This document shows, one piece after another, positions 35,901 to 45,149 of a DNA stretch of 64,000 nt. The stretch lies in NCBI RefSeq assembly GCF_001625085.1, contig NZ_BDAW01000022.1, positions 82,217 to 146,216 on the forward strand, in the 5' to 3' direction. The first letter of the stretch is position 1. Every line of letters begins with the position of its first letter. The notes beneath the pieces were generated by a model. It ran no database searches, was not told where the DNA came from, and saw only the letters and a list, made by a program, of their open reading frames with translations. This stretch comes from Nocardia acidivorans NBRC 108247 (GTDB lineage Bacteria; Actinomycetota; Actinomycetes; Mycobacteriales; Mycobacteriaceae). The translations under genes were made by a program, and so were the position numbers.

Positions 35901-35989
35901 CCGCGCGGTCCGGCCGCGCGGCCCAACTACCTGTTGTGTTGGTTCGGGGGGTACGCGAAAGCCGCCAGGCGGTCGTCGACACGACGACC
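35901..35989. other. two hairpins between potC and the amine oxidoreductase gene
   Basis: CCGCGCGG-tccgg-CCGCGCGG (35901-35921) and GGTCGTCG-aca-CGACGACC (35971-35989, with flanking GCCGCC/GGCGGC) lie in the 136-bp gap. They could attenuate or stabilise the transcript between the transporter and enzyme genes. No T-run follows, so termination is uncertain. Confidence 0.5.
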
Positions 35990-36012
35990 GGGCCCGGCGG
36001 CTTGCGGGAAAC

Positions 36013-36843
36013 TCAGCTGAAGGACGCGCGATCGTCCGAGCGGCGGCGGTTACGCAGCTGCCCGGCGATGACGAAGACCAGCGAGAGCAGGAAGGTGAGG
36101 CTGGCGACCGCGTTCACCTGCGGCGGGATACCACGCAGGTTGATGCCCCAGACATACATGGGGAACGTCTCGGTCGTGCCGGAGGTGAAGTTGGTGACGA
36201 CGAAATCGTCGAATGACAGCGAGAACGCCAGCAGCGCCGCGGCCATGATGCCGGGCCAGGCGAGCGGCAGGACAACGGACCGGAACGCCTGGAACGGCGT
36301 CGCGTAAAGGTCCATCGCTGCCTCCTGGAGCCTCGGGTCCAATCCGGCCAACCGCGCTTTCACGGTCACCACGACGAACGAGAGGCAGAACATCACGTGT
36401 GCGATGAGGATAGCCCAGAAACCGAGCGGAATACCGAATCCGATGAACAGTGTCAGCAATGACGAGCCCATCACGATCTCGGGTGTCGCCATCGGAACGA
36501 AGATGAGCGCCTGCACCGCCGAGCGACCGCTGAAACGGTAGCGGGCCAGCGCGAATGCGATTCCGGTGCCGAGCGCGGTCGAGATGATCGAGGCGAGCAC
36601 ACCGATGAACAGGCTCATGATGAGCGCGTCCTTCAACCCCGCCGGATCGAACATATGCGTCCAATTGTGCAGCGTGAAATTGAAGTCGTGCAGATCCAGC
36701 AAATATGTGGTGTTGCGACTGCCCGGCTGATTGAACGACAGCAGAATGATCACCGCGATCGGCGCGAGCATATAGGCCAGAATCACCCAGCCGAGCAGGA
36801 GAACGGCATTGGCCCGAATCCAGGTCCAGAGTCGACGTGCCAT
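36013..36843 (-). CDS. potC: polyamine ABC transporter permease
   Basis: A 276-residue permease with about six membrane helices. The N-terminal helix is LLLGWVILAYMLAPIAVIILL. The EAA loop is EAAMDLYATPFQAFRSVVLPLAWPGIMAA, which contacts the ATPase. The late segment SFDDFVVTNFTSG is typical of PotC/YdcV-type subunits. Its ATG is one base past the stop of potB (TGAG ATG). Part of potD-potA-potB-potC, importing putrescine/spermidine-like substrates. The gene after it encodes an amine oxidoreductase. Confidence 0.92.
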   Translation of the reverse strand: MARRLWTWIRANAVLLLGWVILAYMLAPIAVIILLSFNQPGSRNTTYLLDLHDFNFTLHNWTHMFDPAGLKDALIMSLFIGVLASIISTALGTGIAFALARYRFSGRSAVQALIFVPMATPEIVMGSSLLTLFIGFGIPLGFWAILIAHVMFCLSFVVVTVKARLAGLDPRLQEAAMDLYATPFQAFRSVVLPLAWPGIMAAALLAFSLSFDDFVVTNFTSGTTETFPMYVWGINLRGIPPQVNAVASLTFLLSLVFVIAGQLRNRRRSDDRASFS

Positions 36844-36844
36844 C

Positions 36845-37747
36845 TCACACCACCTCATCGGTGTCGGTCTTACGCAGATACAGCATCACCAGCACCAGAA
36901 TCGCGACCATGAGCACGACCGAGAGCGCGGAGCCGACCGGCAGATCCTTGACCACCAGCAGGCGGGACTGGATGACATTGCCGATCATGGTGGTGCTCGT
37001 ATTGCCCAGCAGTTGGGAGTTCACATAGTCGCCGGTGGCGGGCACGAAGGTGAGCAGGGTGCCCGCGACGATGCCGGGCATGGTGAGCGGCAGGGTCACT
37101 CGCAGGAAGGTTCGCACCGGACCGTGCGCGAGATCGGCCGAAGCCTCCAGCAGTCGCGGATCCAACTTGTCCAGCGAGGTGTACAGCGGCAGCACCGTGA
37201 ACGGCAGGAAGTTGTAGACGATGCCCGCGATCACCGCGATCGGCGTAGCCAGCAGTCGCCCGTCCGGGCCGAGCAGATGGATGGCCCGCAGCACCGAGAC
37301 CAGCGGACCGGTATCGGCCAGAATGGCTTTCCAGGCGAAGGTGCGCACCAGGAAGCTGGTGAAGAACGGCGCGACCACCAGGATCAGCATGAGGTTCTTC
37401 CACCGCCCGCTCTTGAGCGCGATGGCGTACGCCAGCGGATAGCCGATGGCGATGCACAGCACGGTGGCGATCAGCGAATAGGTCAGCGACCGGAAGATCT
37501 GCGGCTGATACAGATTCCACGCGTAGCTGAAGTTGTCCAGCGAGAACGTCTGCGCGTAACCGGTTTCGATGGATCCGGTGCGGTCGTACATGCTGGCCGC
37601 GAGCAGCTGCACCGTGGGCACCGCGAAGAACACCAGCAGGAAGATGATGCCGGGCGCGAGCAGCAGATACGGTGTGAGCCCGCGCTTTCCGCGCGGTGCG
37701 TCGACGGGGGCCGCGGCGGCCGTCGAGGCGGGGAGCACGGCGGGCAT
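36845..37747 (-). CDS. potB: polyamine ABC transporter permease
   Basis: A 300-residue permease with about six membrane helices: LTPYLLLAPGIIFLLVFFAVPTVQLLAASM first, then the EAA loop LLEASADLAHGPVRTFLRVTLPLTMPGIVAG, and VNSQLLGNTSTTMIGNVIQ typical of PotB. A 25-residue Ala/Pro-rich cytosolic N-terminus precedes the first helix. The ATG overlaps the potA stop by one base (TAATG), so translation is coupled. Confidence 0.92.
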   Translation of the reverse strand: MPAVLPASTAAAAPVDAPRGKRGLTPYLLLAPGIIFLLVFFAVPTVQLLAASMYDRTGSIETGYAQTFSLDNFSYAWNLYQPQIFRSLTYSLIATVLCIAIGYPLAYAIALKSGRWKNLMLILVVAPFFTSFLVRTFAWKAILADTGPLVSVLRAIHLLGPDGRLLATPIAVIAGIVYNFLPFTVLPLYTSLDKLDPRLLEASADLAHGPVRTFLRVTLPLTMPGIVAGTLLTFVPATGDYVNSQLLGNTSTTMIGNVIQSRLLVVKDLPVGSALSVVLMVAILVLVMLYLRKTDTDEVV

Positions 37748-38832
37748 TACGAACGTCCCAGCAGGAAGGCGTGTTCCGGGCGCCAGTGCACCGCGACCTG
37801 GGAGCCGGGCGCGATCATATTGCCGGGACCGGCATTGGGCACCTGCGCGGTGATCTCCTGACCCCACGGGGCCTGCACCAGATACTGGGTGGACACACCC
37901 AGGAAGATGGCATCGGTGACCACGCCGGTCACATGCGCACGCCCCTCCGGCACCGATTCGGGATCGCTTGCGAGAGCGACCTTTTCGGGTCGGATACCGA
38001 GCGCGGCCGCACCGGCGGTGATCCGGCAGCGGGCGGCGGGAACCGCGAGCCGATTGCCCTGCGCGTCGATGCTGACGATCTCACCGCTACCGGTGACATC
38101 GGCCTCGATGAGATTGGTCTGTCCGAGGAAGTTGGCCACGAAACCGCTGGCCGGGAAGTCGTAGATCTCCTGCGGCGCACCGAATTGCTCGAGTTTGCCG
38201 GCGTTCATCACCGCGACGGTGTCGGCCATGCTCATGGCCTCTTCCTGATCGTGGGTGATGTGCACGAAGGTGATGCCGACCTCGGTCTGCAACCGCTTGA
38301 GCTCGAGTTGCATCTGTCTTCGAAGTTTGAGATCCAGTGCGCCCAAAGGCTCGTCGAGCAGCAGCACCTCGGGATGGTTGACCAGGGCGCGGGCCAATGC
38401 CACGCGCTGCTGCTGCCCACCGGAGAGCTGCGCGGGCTTGCGCCCCGCGAACCCTTCCAGCTGAACGAGTTTCAACATCTGATGCGCCTGCTGGCGGGCA
38501 TCGGCCTTGTTGATGCCCTTGCGCCGCAAGCCGTACGAGACATTGTCCTCGACGGTCATATGCGGGAAGAGCGCATAGCTCTGGAAGACGGTGTTGATCG
38601 GCCGGCGGTACGGACGCAACGACGTGATGTCCTTGTCGCCCAGCATGATTCGTCCGGCGGTGGGCTCCTCGAGCCCGGCGATCATGCGCAGAGTGGTGGT
38701 CTTGCCGCAGCCCGAGGCGCCGATGATGGCGAAGAACGAGCCGTCCGGAATGGTGAGGTCGAGTTCCTTGACGGCGTGGAAATCGCCGAAGCTCTTGGAG
38801 ACGCCCTCGATGCGTAGGTCTTGATCGGACAT
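37747..38832 (-). CDS. potA: polyamine ABC transporter ATP-binding protein
   Basis: A 361-residue ATPase. Walker A is GASGCGKTT near residue 40, the Q-loop is NTVFQSYALFPHMTVEDNV, the signature is LSGGQQQRVALARAL, Walker B is EVLLLDEPLGALD and the switch His is in VHITHDQEEAM. The C-terminal TOBE regulatory domain (about 240-360) includes NLIEADVTGSG and ALGIRPEKVAL. Length and domain order match PotA. It is placed between potD (8 bp upstream) and potB (overlapping) on the minus strand. Confidence 0.94.
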   Translation of the reverse strand: MSDQDLRIEGVSKSFGDFHAVKELDLTIPDGSFFAIIGASGCGKTTTLRMIAGLEEPTAGRIMLGDKDITSLRPYRRPINTVFQSYALFPHMTVEDNVSYGLRRKGINKADARQQAHQMLKLVQLEGFAGRKPAQLSGGQQQRVALARALVNHPEVLLLDEPLGALDLKLRRQMQLELKRLQTEVGITFVHITHDQEEAMSMADTVAVMNAGKLEQFGAPQEIYDFPASGFVANFLGQTNLIEADVTGSGEIVSIDAQGNRLAVPAARCRITAGAAALGIRPEKVALASDPESVPEGRAHVTGVVTDAIFLGVSTQYLVQAPWGQEITAQVPNAGPGNMIAPGSQVAVHWRPEHAFLLGRS

Positions 38833-38840
38833 GTCGATTA

Positions 38841-40058
38841 TCACGCCCCCGTCAGGGCCTGGAACTTGGACTGGTAGTCCTTTTCCTTGGCTTCGGTCAG
38901 GGACATGAAGATCTGCAGCGATTTCTGCGTCTGGGGGCTGGGGAAGATCAATTCGTTCTGTGCCAGTTCGGGATTGAACTTGGCCATCTCCTCCTGTGCG
39001 CCGGCGACCGGGCAGACATAGTTGACGAAGGCCGACAGGCGCGCGGCGATGGCCGGGTCGTAGTACCAGTCCAGCAGCGCCATGGCATTGGCTGCGTGCG
39101 GGGAGGTGACCGGGATCAGCGCCTCGTCGGAGTAGAGCACCGCGCCTTCGTCCGGGCTGATGAACTTGACCTTCGGATCCTGCGCGTTGAGCTGGATGAC
39201 ATCGCCGGACCACGCCATACAGGCCGCGATATCGCCCTTGGCCAGATCCTGTACGTAATCGTTGCCGGTGAACTTGCGCACGTGCCCGGACTGCACCGCC
39301 TTCTGCAGCTTGGCGAGCGCGTTGTCGTAATCGTCATCGGTGAACTTGGCCGCGCTCTTGCCGATGGAGTGCAGCATCAGCCCCATGGTGTCGGGCATTT
39401 CGGTGAGGCAGACGACCTTGCCCTTGAGATCGGGGCGGGTCAGCAGCTCATCGATGGTGTGCACCTCTTTGGTGACATTGGTGTTGACACCGATGCCGAC
39501 CAGACCCGATTGCCAGGGCGCCATCCGATCGTTCTGCGGATCGATACCGGCGCCGCGCAGCATGGGGTGCAGATTCTTCACGAAGTTCGGCATCTTCGAG
39601 ACGTCGAGCTTCTGGGTGTAGCCCTGCCGGACCACGCGCACCGCGGTGGAGTCCGAGAGCACCATGAGGTCGCGGGAGATGCTCTGGCAGTTGCTCAGCT
39701 GGGCGCTGACCTTTCCCCAGAACTCGTTGTTGTCATTGACGTCCGCGACATAGCTGACCTTGATGCCGGACTTGGCGGTGAATTCCGCCATGGTCGGATG
39801 CACTTCGGCATTGTCGGCGGCCTCGTCGAGATAGCCGGGCCAGTTGGAGAAATTGAGGGTCTTCTCCGCGGCCGAGTTGTCGGCGGGCGGTGTGCAGGCG
39901 GGGGCGCCCCCGCTGGAGGACGAACCCTTGGTACCGCATGCGGCCAGCGTGCCCGCGGCGGCGATAAGACCTCCGGCGCGCAGCAGACCGCGGCGGGACG
40001 GCCGGGCGGAGAGCATGCTGCGCAGCTCGGGAGGGAGTGAGTCCGGAGACTTGTTCAT
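38841..40058 (-). CDS. potD: polyamine-binding lipoprotein
   Basis: A 405-residue extracellular binding protein of the PotD family. The twin-arginine motif SRRGLLRAG (21-29) and lipobox LAAC with acylated Cys 41 show a Tat-exported lipoprotein; this is followed by a Ser/Gly linker. Mature segments LNFSNWPGYLDEAADN, LMVLSDSTAVRVVRQGYTQKLD, WQSGLVGIGVNTN and ISPDEGAVLYSDEALIPVTSPHAANAMALLDWYYDP match polyamine-binding proteins. It is the first gene of potDABC. The promoter region contains two palindromes (40115-40192). Substrate specificity (putrescine, spermidine or other) is not resolved. Confidence 0.93.
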   Translation of the reverse strand: MNKSPDSLPPELRSMLSARPSRRGLLRAGGLIAAAGTLAACGTKGSSSSGGAPACTPPADNSAAEKTLNFSNWPGYLDEAADNAEVHPTMAEFTAKSGIKVSYVADVNDNNEFWGKVSAQLSNCQSISRDLMVLSDSTAVRVVRQGYTQKLDVSKMPNFVKNLHPMLRGAGIDPQNDRMAPWQSGLVGIGVNTNVTKEVHTIDELLTRPDLKGKVVCLTEMPDTMGLMLHSIGKSAAKFTDDDYDNALAKLQKAVQSGHVRKFTGNDYVQDLAKGDIAACMAWSGDVIQLNAQDPKVKFISPDEGAVLYSDEALIPVTSPHAANAMALLDWYYDPAIAARLSAFVNYVCPVAGAQEEMAKFNPELAQNELIFPSPQTQKSLQIFMSLTEAKEKDYQSKFQALTGA

Positions 40059-40114
40059 GAGGGTCGCACCTTCATCAGAACGGGATAAAGAAGTTCGCAG
40101 CAGTGCTGCGGTGT

Positions 40115-40192
40115 GGAACTGATAGTTCCATAGTCTTGTTACAAATCAAGCGATTCCATTGAAAAATCCAAGTTACGCAACGAATTCAGTTG
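40115..40192. promoter_or_regulatory. two palindromes in the potD promoter region
   Basis: GGAACTgatAGTTCC (40115-40129) is a perfect 6-3-6 palindrome 57 bp upstream of potD. CAACgaattcaGTTG (40178-40192), followed by TCAAC, is 120 bp upstream and matches the CAAC-N7-GTTG site before the aminotransferase at 28943. Regulator binding is inferred; the second motif is the better supported because it recurs. Confidence 0.5.
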
Positions 40193-40274
40193 TCAACCGT
40201 GGTTTCCGGTATGCGGGCACGACTACGAGGGCGGACACCGATGAGGCAGAGTCATCGGCGCCCACCCTCGCGGG

Positions 40275-40303
40275 CGACGAGCAGGTTGCCGCACTGCTCG
40301 TCG
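40275..40303 (-). terminator. hairpin after the aldehyde dehydrogenase gene
   Basis: CGACGAGCAG / CTGCTCGTCG form a perfect 10-bp stem with nine-base loop, 26 bp beyond the stop of the 40329 gene and before the potD promoter region. No T-run follows on the minus strand. It probably separates the two transcription units. Confidence 0.55.
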
Positions 40304-40328
40304 GGCTCTATTCGGTTGTCGAAGAGTG

Positions 40329-41816
40329 TTATTCGGCCGTGAAGATCACGTCGTGCCACGACTTGTGCGCGGCCCCGGTGATATCCGACATGACATGCTT
40401 GACATTGGTGTACTCGTCGAATGAGTACGTGGACATGTCTTTTCCGAAGCCGGAGGCCTTGTATCCGCCGTGCGGCATTTCGCTGATGATCGGAATGTGG
40501 TCGTTGATCCACACGCATCCGGCCTGGATCTCCCGGCCGGCGCGCTGCGTGCGATACACATTGGTGGACCAGGCCGACGCCGCCAGACCGTAGGCGGTGT
40601 CATTGGCGAGTGCGATCGCCTCGTCATCGGTGTCGAATGGCAATACCACCAGCACCGGTCCGAAGACCTCGTTCTGCACGATCTCCGAATCCTGTGCGAC
40701 GCCGGTGATCAAAGTCGGCTCGAAATAGGAGCCGCCGCGCGCGGTGTGCTCGGGAATTCTTCCTCCGCGCACTATTTTCGCGCCGTAGTCGCGCGCCCGT
40801 TCGACCATGCCGATCACCTTGTCGCGATGTGCGAGTGAAATCAGCGGCCCCATATCGGTTTCCGGATCATCGACCGGACCCAATGTCACCTGATCCATGA
40901 GTTCGGCTACGCGCGAGACGAATTCGTCGAACAGCGGCCGCTGCACATAGGCGCGTGTGGCCGCGGTGCAATCCTGGCCGACATTGATCAGCGAACCCGC
41001 AACCGCACCGCGCGCCGCGGCCTCCAGATCGGCATCGTCGAACACCACGAACGGCGCTTTACCGCCGAGTTCGAGATGCACCCGCTTCACCGAACCGGCC
41101 GCGGTGGCGGCGACCTGGCGTCCCACCACGGTGGACCCGGTGAACGACACCATGGCCACCTCGCGATGCTCCACCAGCGCCTGACCCGCGACCGGACCGA
41201 CGCCGGTGAGCACATTGATCACGCCCGCGGGCACGCCCGCCTCGGTCGCGATCTCCGCGAACAGCAGCGAAGTCAGCGGGGTCAGCTCGGACGGCTTGAG
41301 CACAATGGTGTTTCCGGCCGCGACAGCGGGCAGGATCTTCCAGGCCGCCATCTGCAGCGGATAGTTCCACGGTGAGATCGAGCCGATGACGCCGAGCGGT
41401 TCGCGGCGAATCGAGGAGGTGTGGTCGGCGGAGTACTCCCCCGATGCCTTGCCCTCCAGATTGCGCGCCGCGCCCGCGAAGAAGGCGGTGTTGTCGATGG
41501 TGCCGGGCACGTCGAAGTCGGTCGCGAGCCGAATCGGCTTGCCCGCATTGCGACTCTCGACGGCGGCCAGCTCATCCGCGCGCTCGCGCAGCAGTTGCGC
41601 CCAGCGGTGCATGATGTCCGAGCGTTCGCCCGGGGTCATTCCCGACCAGATCGGAAACGCCGTGCGGGCCGCGGCGACCGCGGCCTCCGCATCGGCGATG
41701 CTCGCGCTCGCACCGGAGGCGATGACCTCACCGGTGGCGGGCGCGGTGATGGACAGCGGCTCACCCGACCCGGGGCGGCGGACGCCGCCGATGAATTGCA
41801 GTTCTTGCGTACTCAC
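40329..41816 (-). CDS. aldehyde dehydrogenase, gamma-aminobutyraldehyde type
   Basis: A 495-residue NAD(P)-dependent aldehyde dehydrogenase. It shows the Asn of ISPWNYPLQMAAWKI, LKPSELTPLTSLLFAE, FTGSTVVGRQVA (cofactor loop), the general base in HLELGGKAPFVVFDDAD, the nucleophile in NVGQDCTAATRAYV, and EVFGPVLVVLPF. It best resembles gamma-aminobutyraldehyde (PuuC/PatD-like) or betaine-aldehyde-type enzymes. Next to potDABC, the amine oxidoreductase and aminotransferases, it probably turns the aldehyde from putrescine into 4-aminobutyrate. An aminotransferase gene lies 115 bp upstream on the same strand. Confidence 0.9.
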   Translation of the reverse strand: MSTQELQFIGGVRRPGSGEPLSITAPATGEVIASGASASIADAEAAVAAARTAFPIWSGMTPGERSDIMHRWAQLLRERADELAAVESRNAGKPIRLATDFDVPGTIDNTAFFAGAARNLEGKASGEYSADHTSSIRREPLGVIGSISPWNYPLQMAAWKILPAVAAGNTIVLKPSELTPLTSLLFAEIATEAGVPAGVINVLTGVGPVAGQALVEHREVAMVSFTGSTVVGRQVAATAAGSVKRVHLELGGKAPFVVFDDADLEAAARGAVAGSLINVGQDCTAATRAYVQRPLFDEFVSRVAELMDQVTLGPVDDPETDMGPLISLAHRDKVIGMVERARDYGAKIVRGGRIPEHTARGGSYFEPTLITGVAQDSEIVQNEVFGPVLVVLPFDTDDEAIALANDTAYGLAASAWSTNVYRTQRAGREIQAGCVWINDHIPIISEMPHGGYKASGFGKDMSTYSFDEYTNVKHVMSDITGAAHKSWHDVIFTAE

Positions 41817-41931
41817 TGCTCTCCTAGCTTGTGTCGGTGTTCACCGTAGAGACACCGTATGTTCGCTGTGTTACCGGGGGTTTGCCAGCGGCCCGTGCAC
41901 CGTCCGCACAGGCCGCTATAGCGAACAGCTA

Positions 41932-43293
41932 CTACAAATGCGAATCCGCGACCGTGAGCGCCTGATCCAGAATCGTCAGACCCTCCTTGGCCTCGGCCTC
42001 GGAGATATTGCACGGCGGGACGACGTGCAGGCGGTTGAAGTTGACGAACAGCAGCAGCCCCGCGGCCTTGGCCGCGGCGACCGTCTCGGCCATGGCCGGG
42101 CTGGTGCCGCCGTAGGGTGCGAGCGGTTCGCGGGTCGCGCGATCGCTGACCAGTTCCAGCGCCCAGAAGACGCCCAGGCCGCGAACCTCGCCGATGCTGG
42201 GATGCCGTTCGGCCAATTCGCGCAGTGCGGGACCGAGGACGTGCGCACCCATCTGCGCGGCGTTCTCGACAATGCCCTCATCGGTCATGGCATTGATGGT
42301 CGCGACGGCGGCCGCGGTGGCCAGCGGATGCCCGGAGTAGGTGAGACCACCCGGGTAGGCGCGATCATCGAAGGTGGCCGCGATATGCGGCGCGATCGCG
42401 ACGCCGCCGAGCGGCACATAACCGGAATTGACGCCCTTGGCGAAGGTGATCAGATCCGGTACGACATCGAAATGCTCGATGGCGAACCACTTTCCGGTGC
42501 GCCCGAAGCCCGCCATCACCTCATCGGCGATGAACACGATGCCGTACTTGTCGCAGATCTCCCGCACACCGGCCAGGTATCCCGCAGGGGGAACCATGAT
42601 TCCGGCGGTTCCGGGAACGGACTCCAGCACGATGGCGGCAATGGTCGCCGGACCCTCGAACAGGATGGTCTGCTCGAGATGCTGGAGCGCGCGCTGCGAC
42701 TCCTCCGCCTCGGTGCTCGCGTGGAACTGCGAACGGTAGAGGAACGGTCCGAAGAAGTGGCCGATCCCGCTGTTGCCGTGGTCATTCGGCCAGCGGCGCG
42801 GGTCGCCGGTCAGATTGATCGCGGTCTCGGTGCCGCCGTGATAGGAGCGGTACCGTGAGAGCACCTTGTAGCGCCCGGTGTGCAGGCGTGCCATCCGCAC
42901 GGCGTGCTCGACGGCATCCGCGCCGCCGTTGGTGAAGAAGATCCGATTCAGCTCACCCGGGGTGCGCTCGGCAATGAGACGAGCCGCCTCCGAACGCGCG
43001 TCATTCACGTGCTGCGGCGCGATGGTGCACAGCTTGGCGGCCTGATCCTGAATGGCCGCAACGACTTTCGGATGCTGATGGCCGATATTGGTGTTCACCA
43101 GCTGCGAGGAGAAATCCAGCAGCCGGTTGCCGTCGCCGTCCCACACATACGAGCCCTGGGTCGCCGACACCGTCATCGGCTTCAGCTGCGCCTGCGCGGA
43201 CCACGAGTGGAAGACGTGCTTGCGGTCGAGTTCGTAAGCGCGCGTGGCCTGTTCGCGCGCCTGCTCGGGCGTCAAACCATTGGGAAGAGTCAT
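41932..43293 (-). CDS. class-III aminotransferase, 4-aminobutyrate/beta-alanine type
   Basis: A 453-residue PLP enzyme. It shows FFTNGGADAVEHAVRMARLHTGRYKVLSRYRSYHGGT, VLESVPGTAGIMVPPAGYL, VFIADEVMAGFGRTGKWFA with the PLP Asp, and LITFAKGVNSGYVPLGGVAI with the Schiff-base Lys. It lies 12 bp downstream of mmsA on the same strand. That pairing in actinobacteria is usual for beta-alanine or 3-aminoisobutyrate breakdown (aminotransferase gives malonate or methylmalonate semialdehyde, MmsA gives acetyl- or propionyl-CoA). ATG 43293 has AGGAGG at seven bases; GTG 43296 is the alternative. Substrate inferred from context. Confidence 0.92.
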   Translation of the reverse strand: MTLPNGLTPEQAREQATRAYELDRKHVFHSWSAQAQLKPMTVSATQGSYVWDGDGNRLLDFSSQLVNTNIGHQHPKVVAAIQDQAAKLCTIAPQHVNDARSEAARLIAERTPGELNRIFFTNGGADAVEHAVRMARLHTGRYKVLSRYRSYHGGTETAINLTGDPRRWPNDHGNSGIGHFFGPFLYRSQFHASTEAEESQRALQHLEQTILFEGPATIAAIVLESVPGTAGIMVPPAGYLAGVREICDKYGIVFIADEVMAGFGRTGKWFAIEHFDVVPDLITFAKGVNSGYVPLGGVAIAPHIAATFDDRAYPGGLTYSGHPLATAAAVATINAMTDEGIVENAAQMGAHVLGPALRELAERHPSIGEVRGLGVFWALELVSDRATREPLAPYGGTSPAMAETVAAAKAAGLLLFVNFNRLHVVPPCNISEAEAKEGLTILDQALTVADSHL

Positions 43294-43305
43294 CACGGTT
43301 CCTCC

Positions 43306-44796
<1,491 letters not shown>

Positions 44797-44908
44797 ATCT
44801 CCTCGATTCATGGAAGTTCTCGGGGTACCGCGGTGGCGATGTCTTGCCCGGTATTCGGAGCCGCCCGCCACATCCGCATCGCCGGTTTCCTCTCGGCATA
44901 TGGAGATG

Positions 44909-44946
44909 GGCCCGACCCCCGTCACCGGCATGACGGGAATCGGGCC
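44909..44946. promoter_or_regulatory. 38-bp inverted repeat between mmsA and pucR
   Basis: GGCCCGA-cc-CCCGTCA (44909-44924) and TGACGGG-aa-TCGGGCC (44931-44946) are exact inverted arms around CCGGCA, interrupted only by a two-base mismatch. The site is 113-150 bp from the mmsA start and about 200 bp from pucR. It could be an operator or an RNA hairpin in either leader. Confidence 0.55.
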
Positions 44947-45112
44947 GCGGCGGCGGGCGTGGGCGGAACCGTTGCCCACGGCTACCGGTGGTCGCGGCGG
45001 CGGATGCGCGGATCCGGATGCCGTTCCTGCCGGTGTCGGACGGTCGTGGGGCGGGACTGCGGTGGCCCGAGTCCTACTCTGCCCCATCCCGACCCCGCTG
45101 CACCCCGACACT

Positions 45113-45140
45113 TTGTACGCTCTCGAGGTTCGCGTATTAC
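45113..45140 (+). promoter_or_regulatory. predicted promoter of pucR, near-leaderless
   Basis: TTGTAC (45113-45118) and TATTAC (45135-45140) are separated by 16 bp. Initiation about seven bases on would fall at or just before the GTG start 45150, leaving little or no leader, and no ribosome-binding site is present. Leaderless mRNAs are frequent in this order. Confidence 0.5.
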
Positions 45141-45149
45141 GATTCGTCG

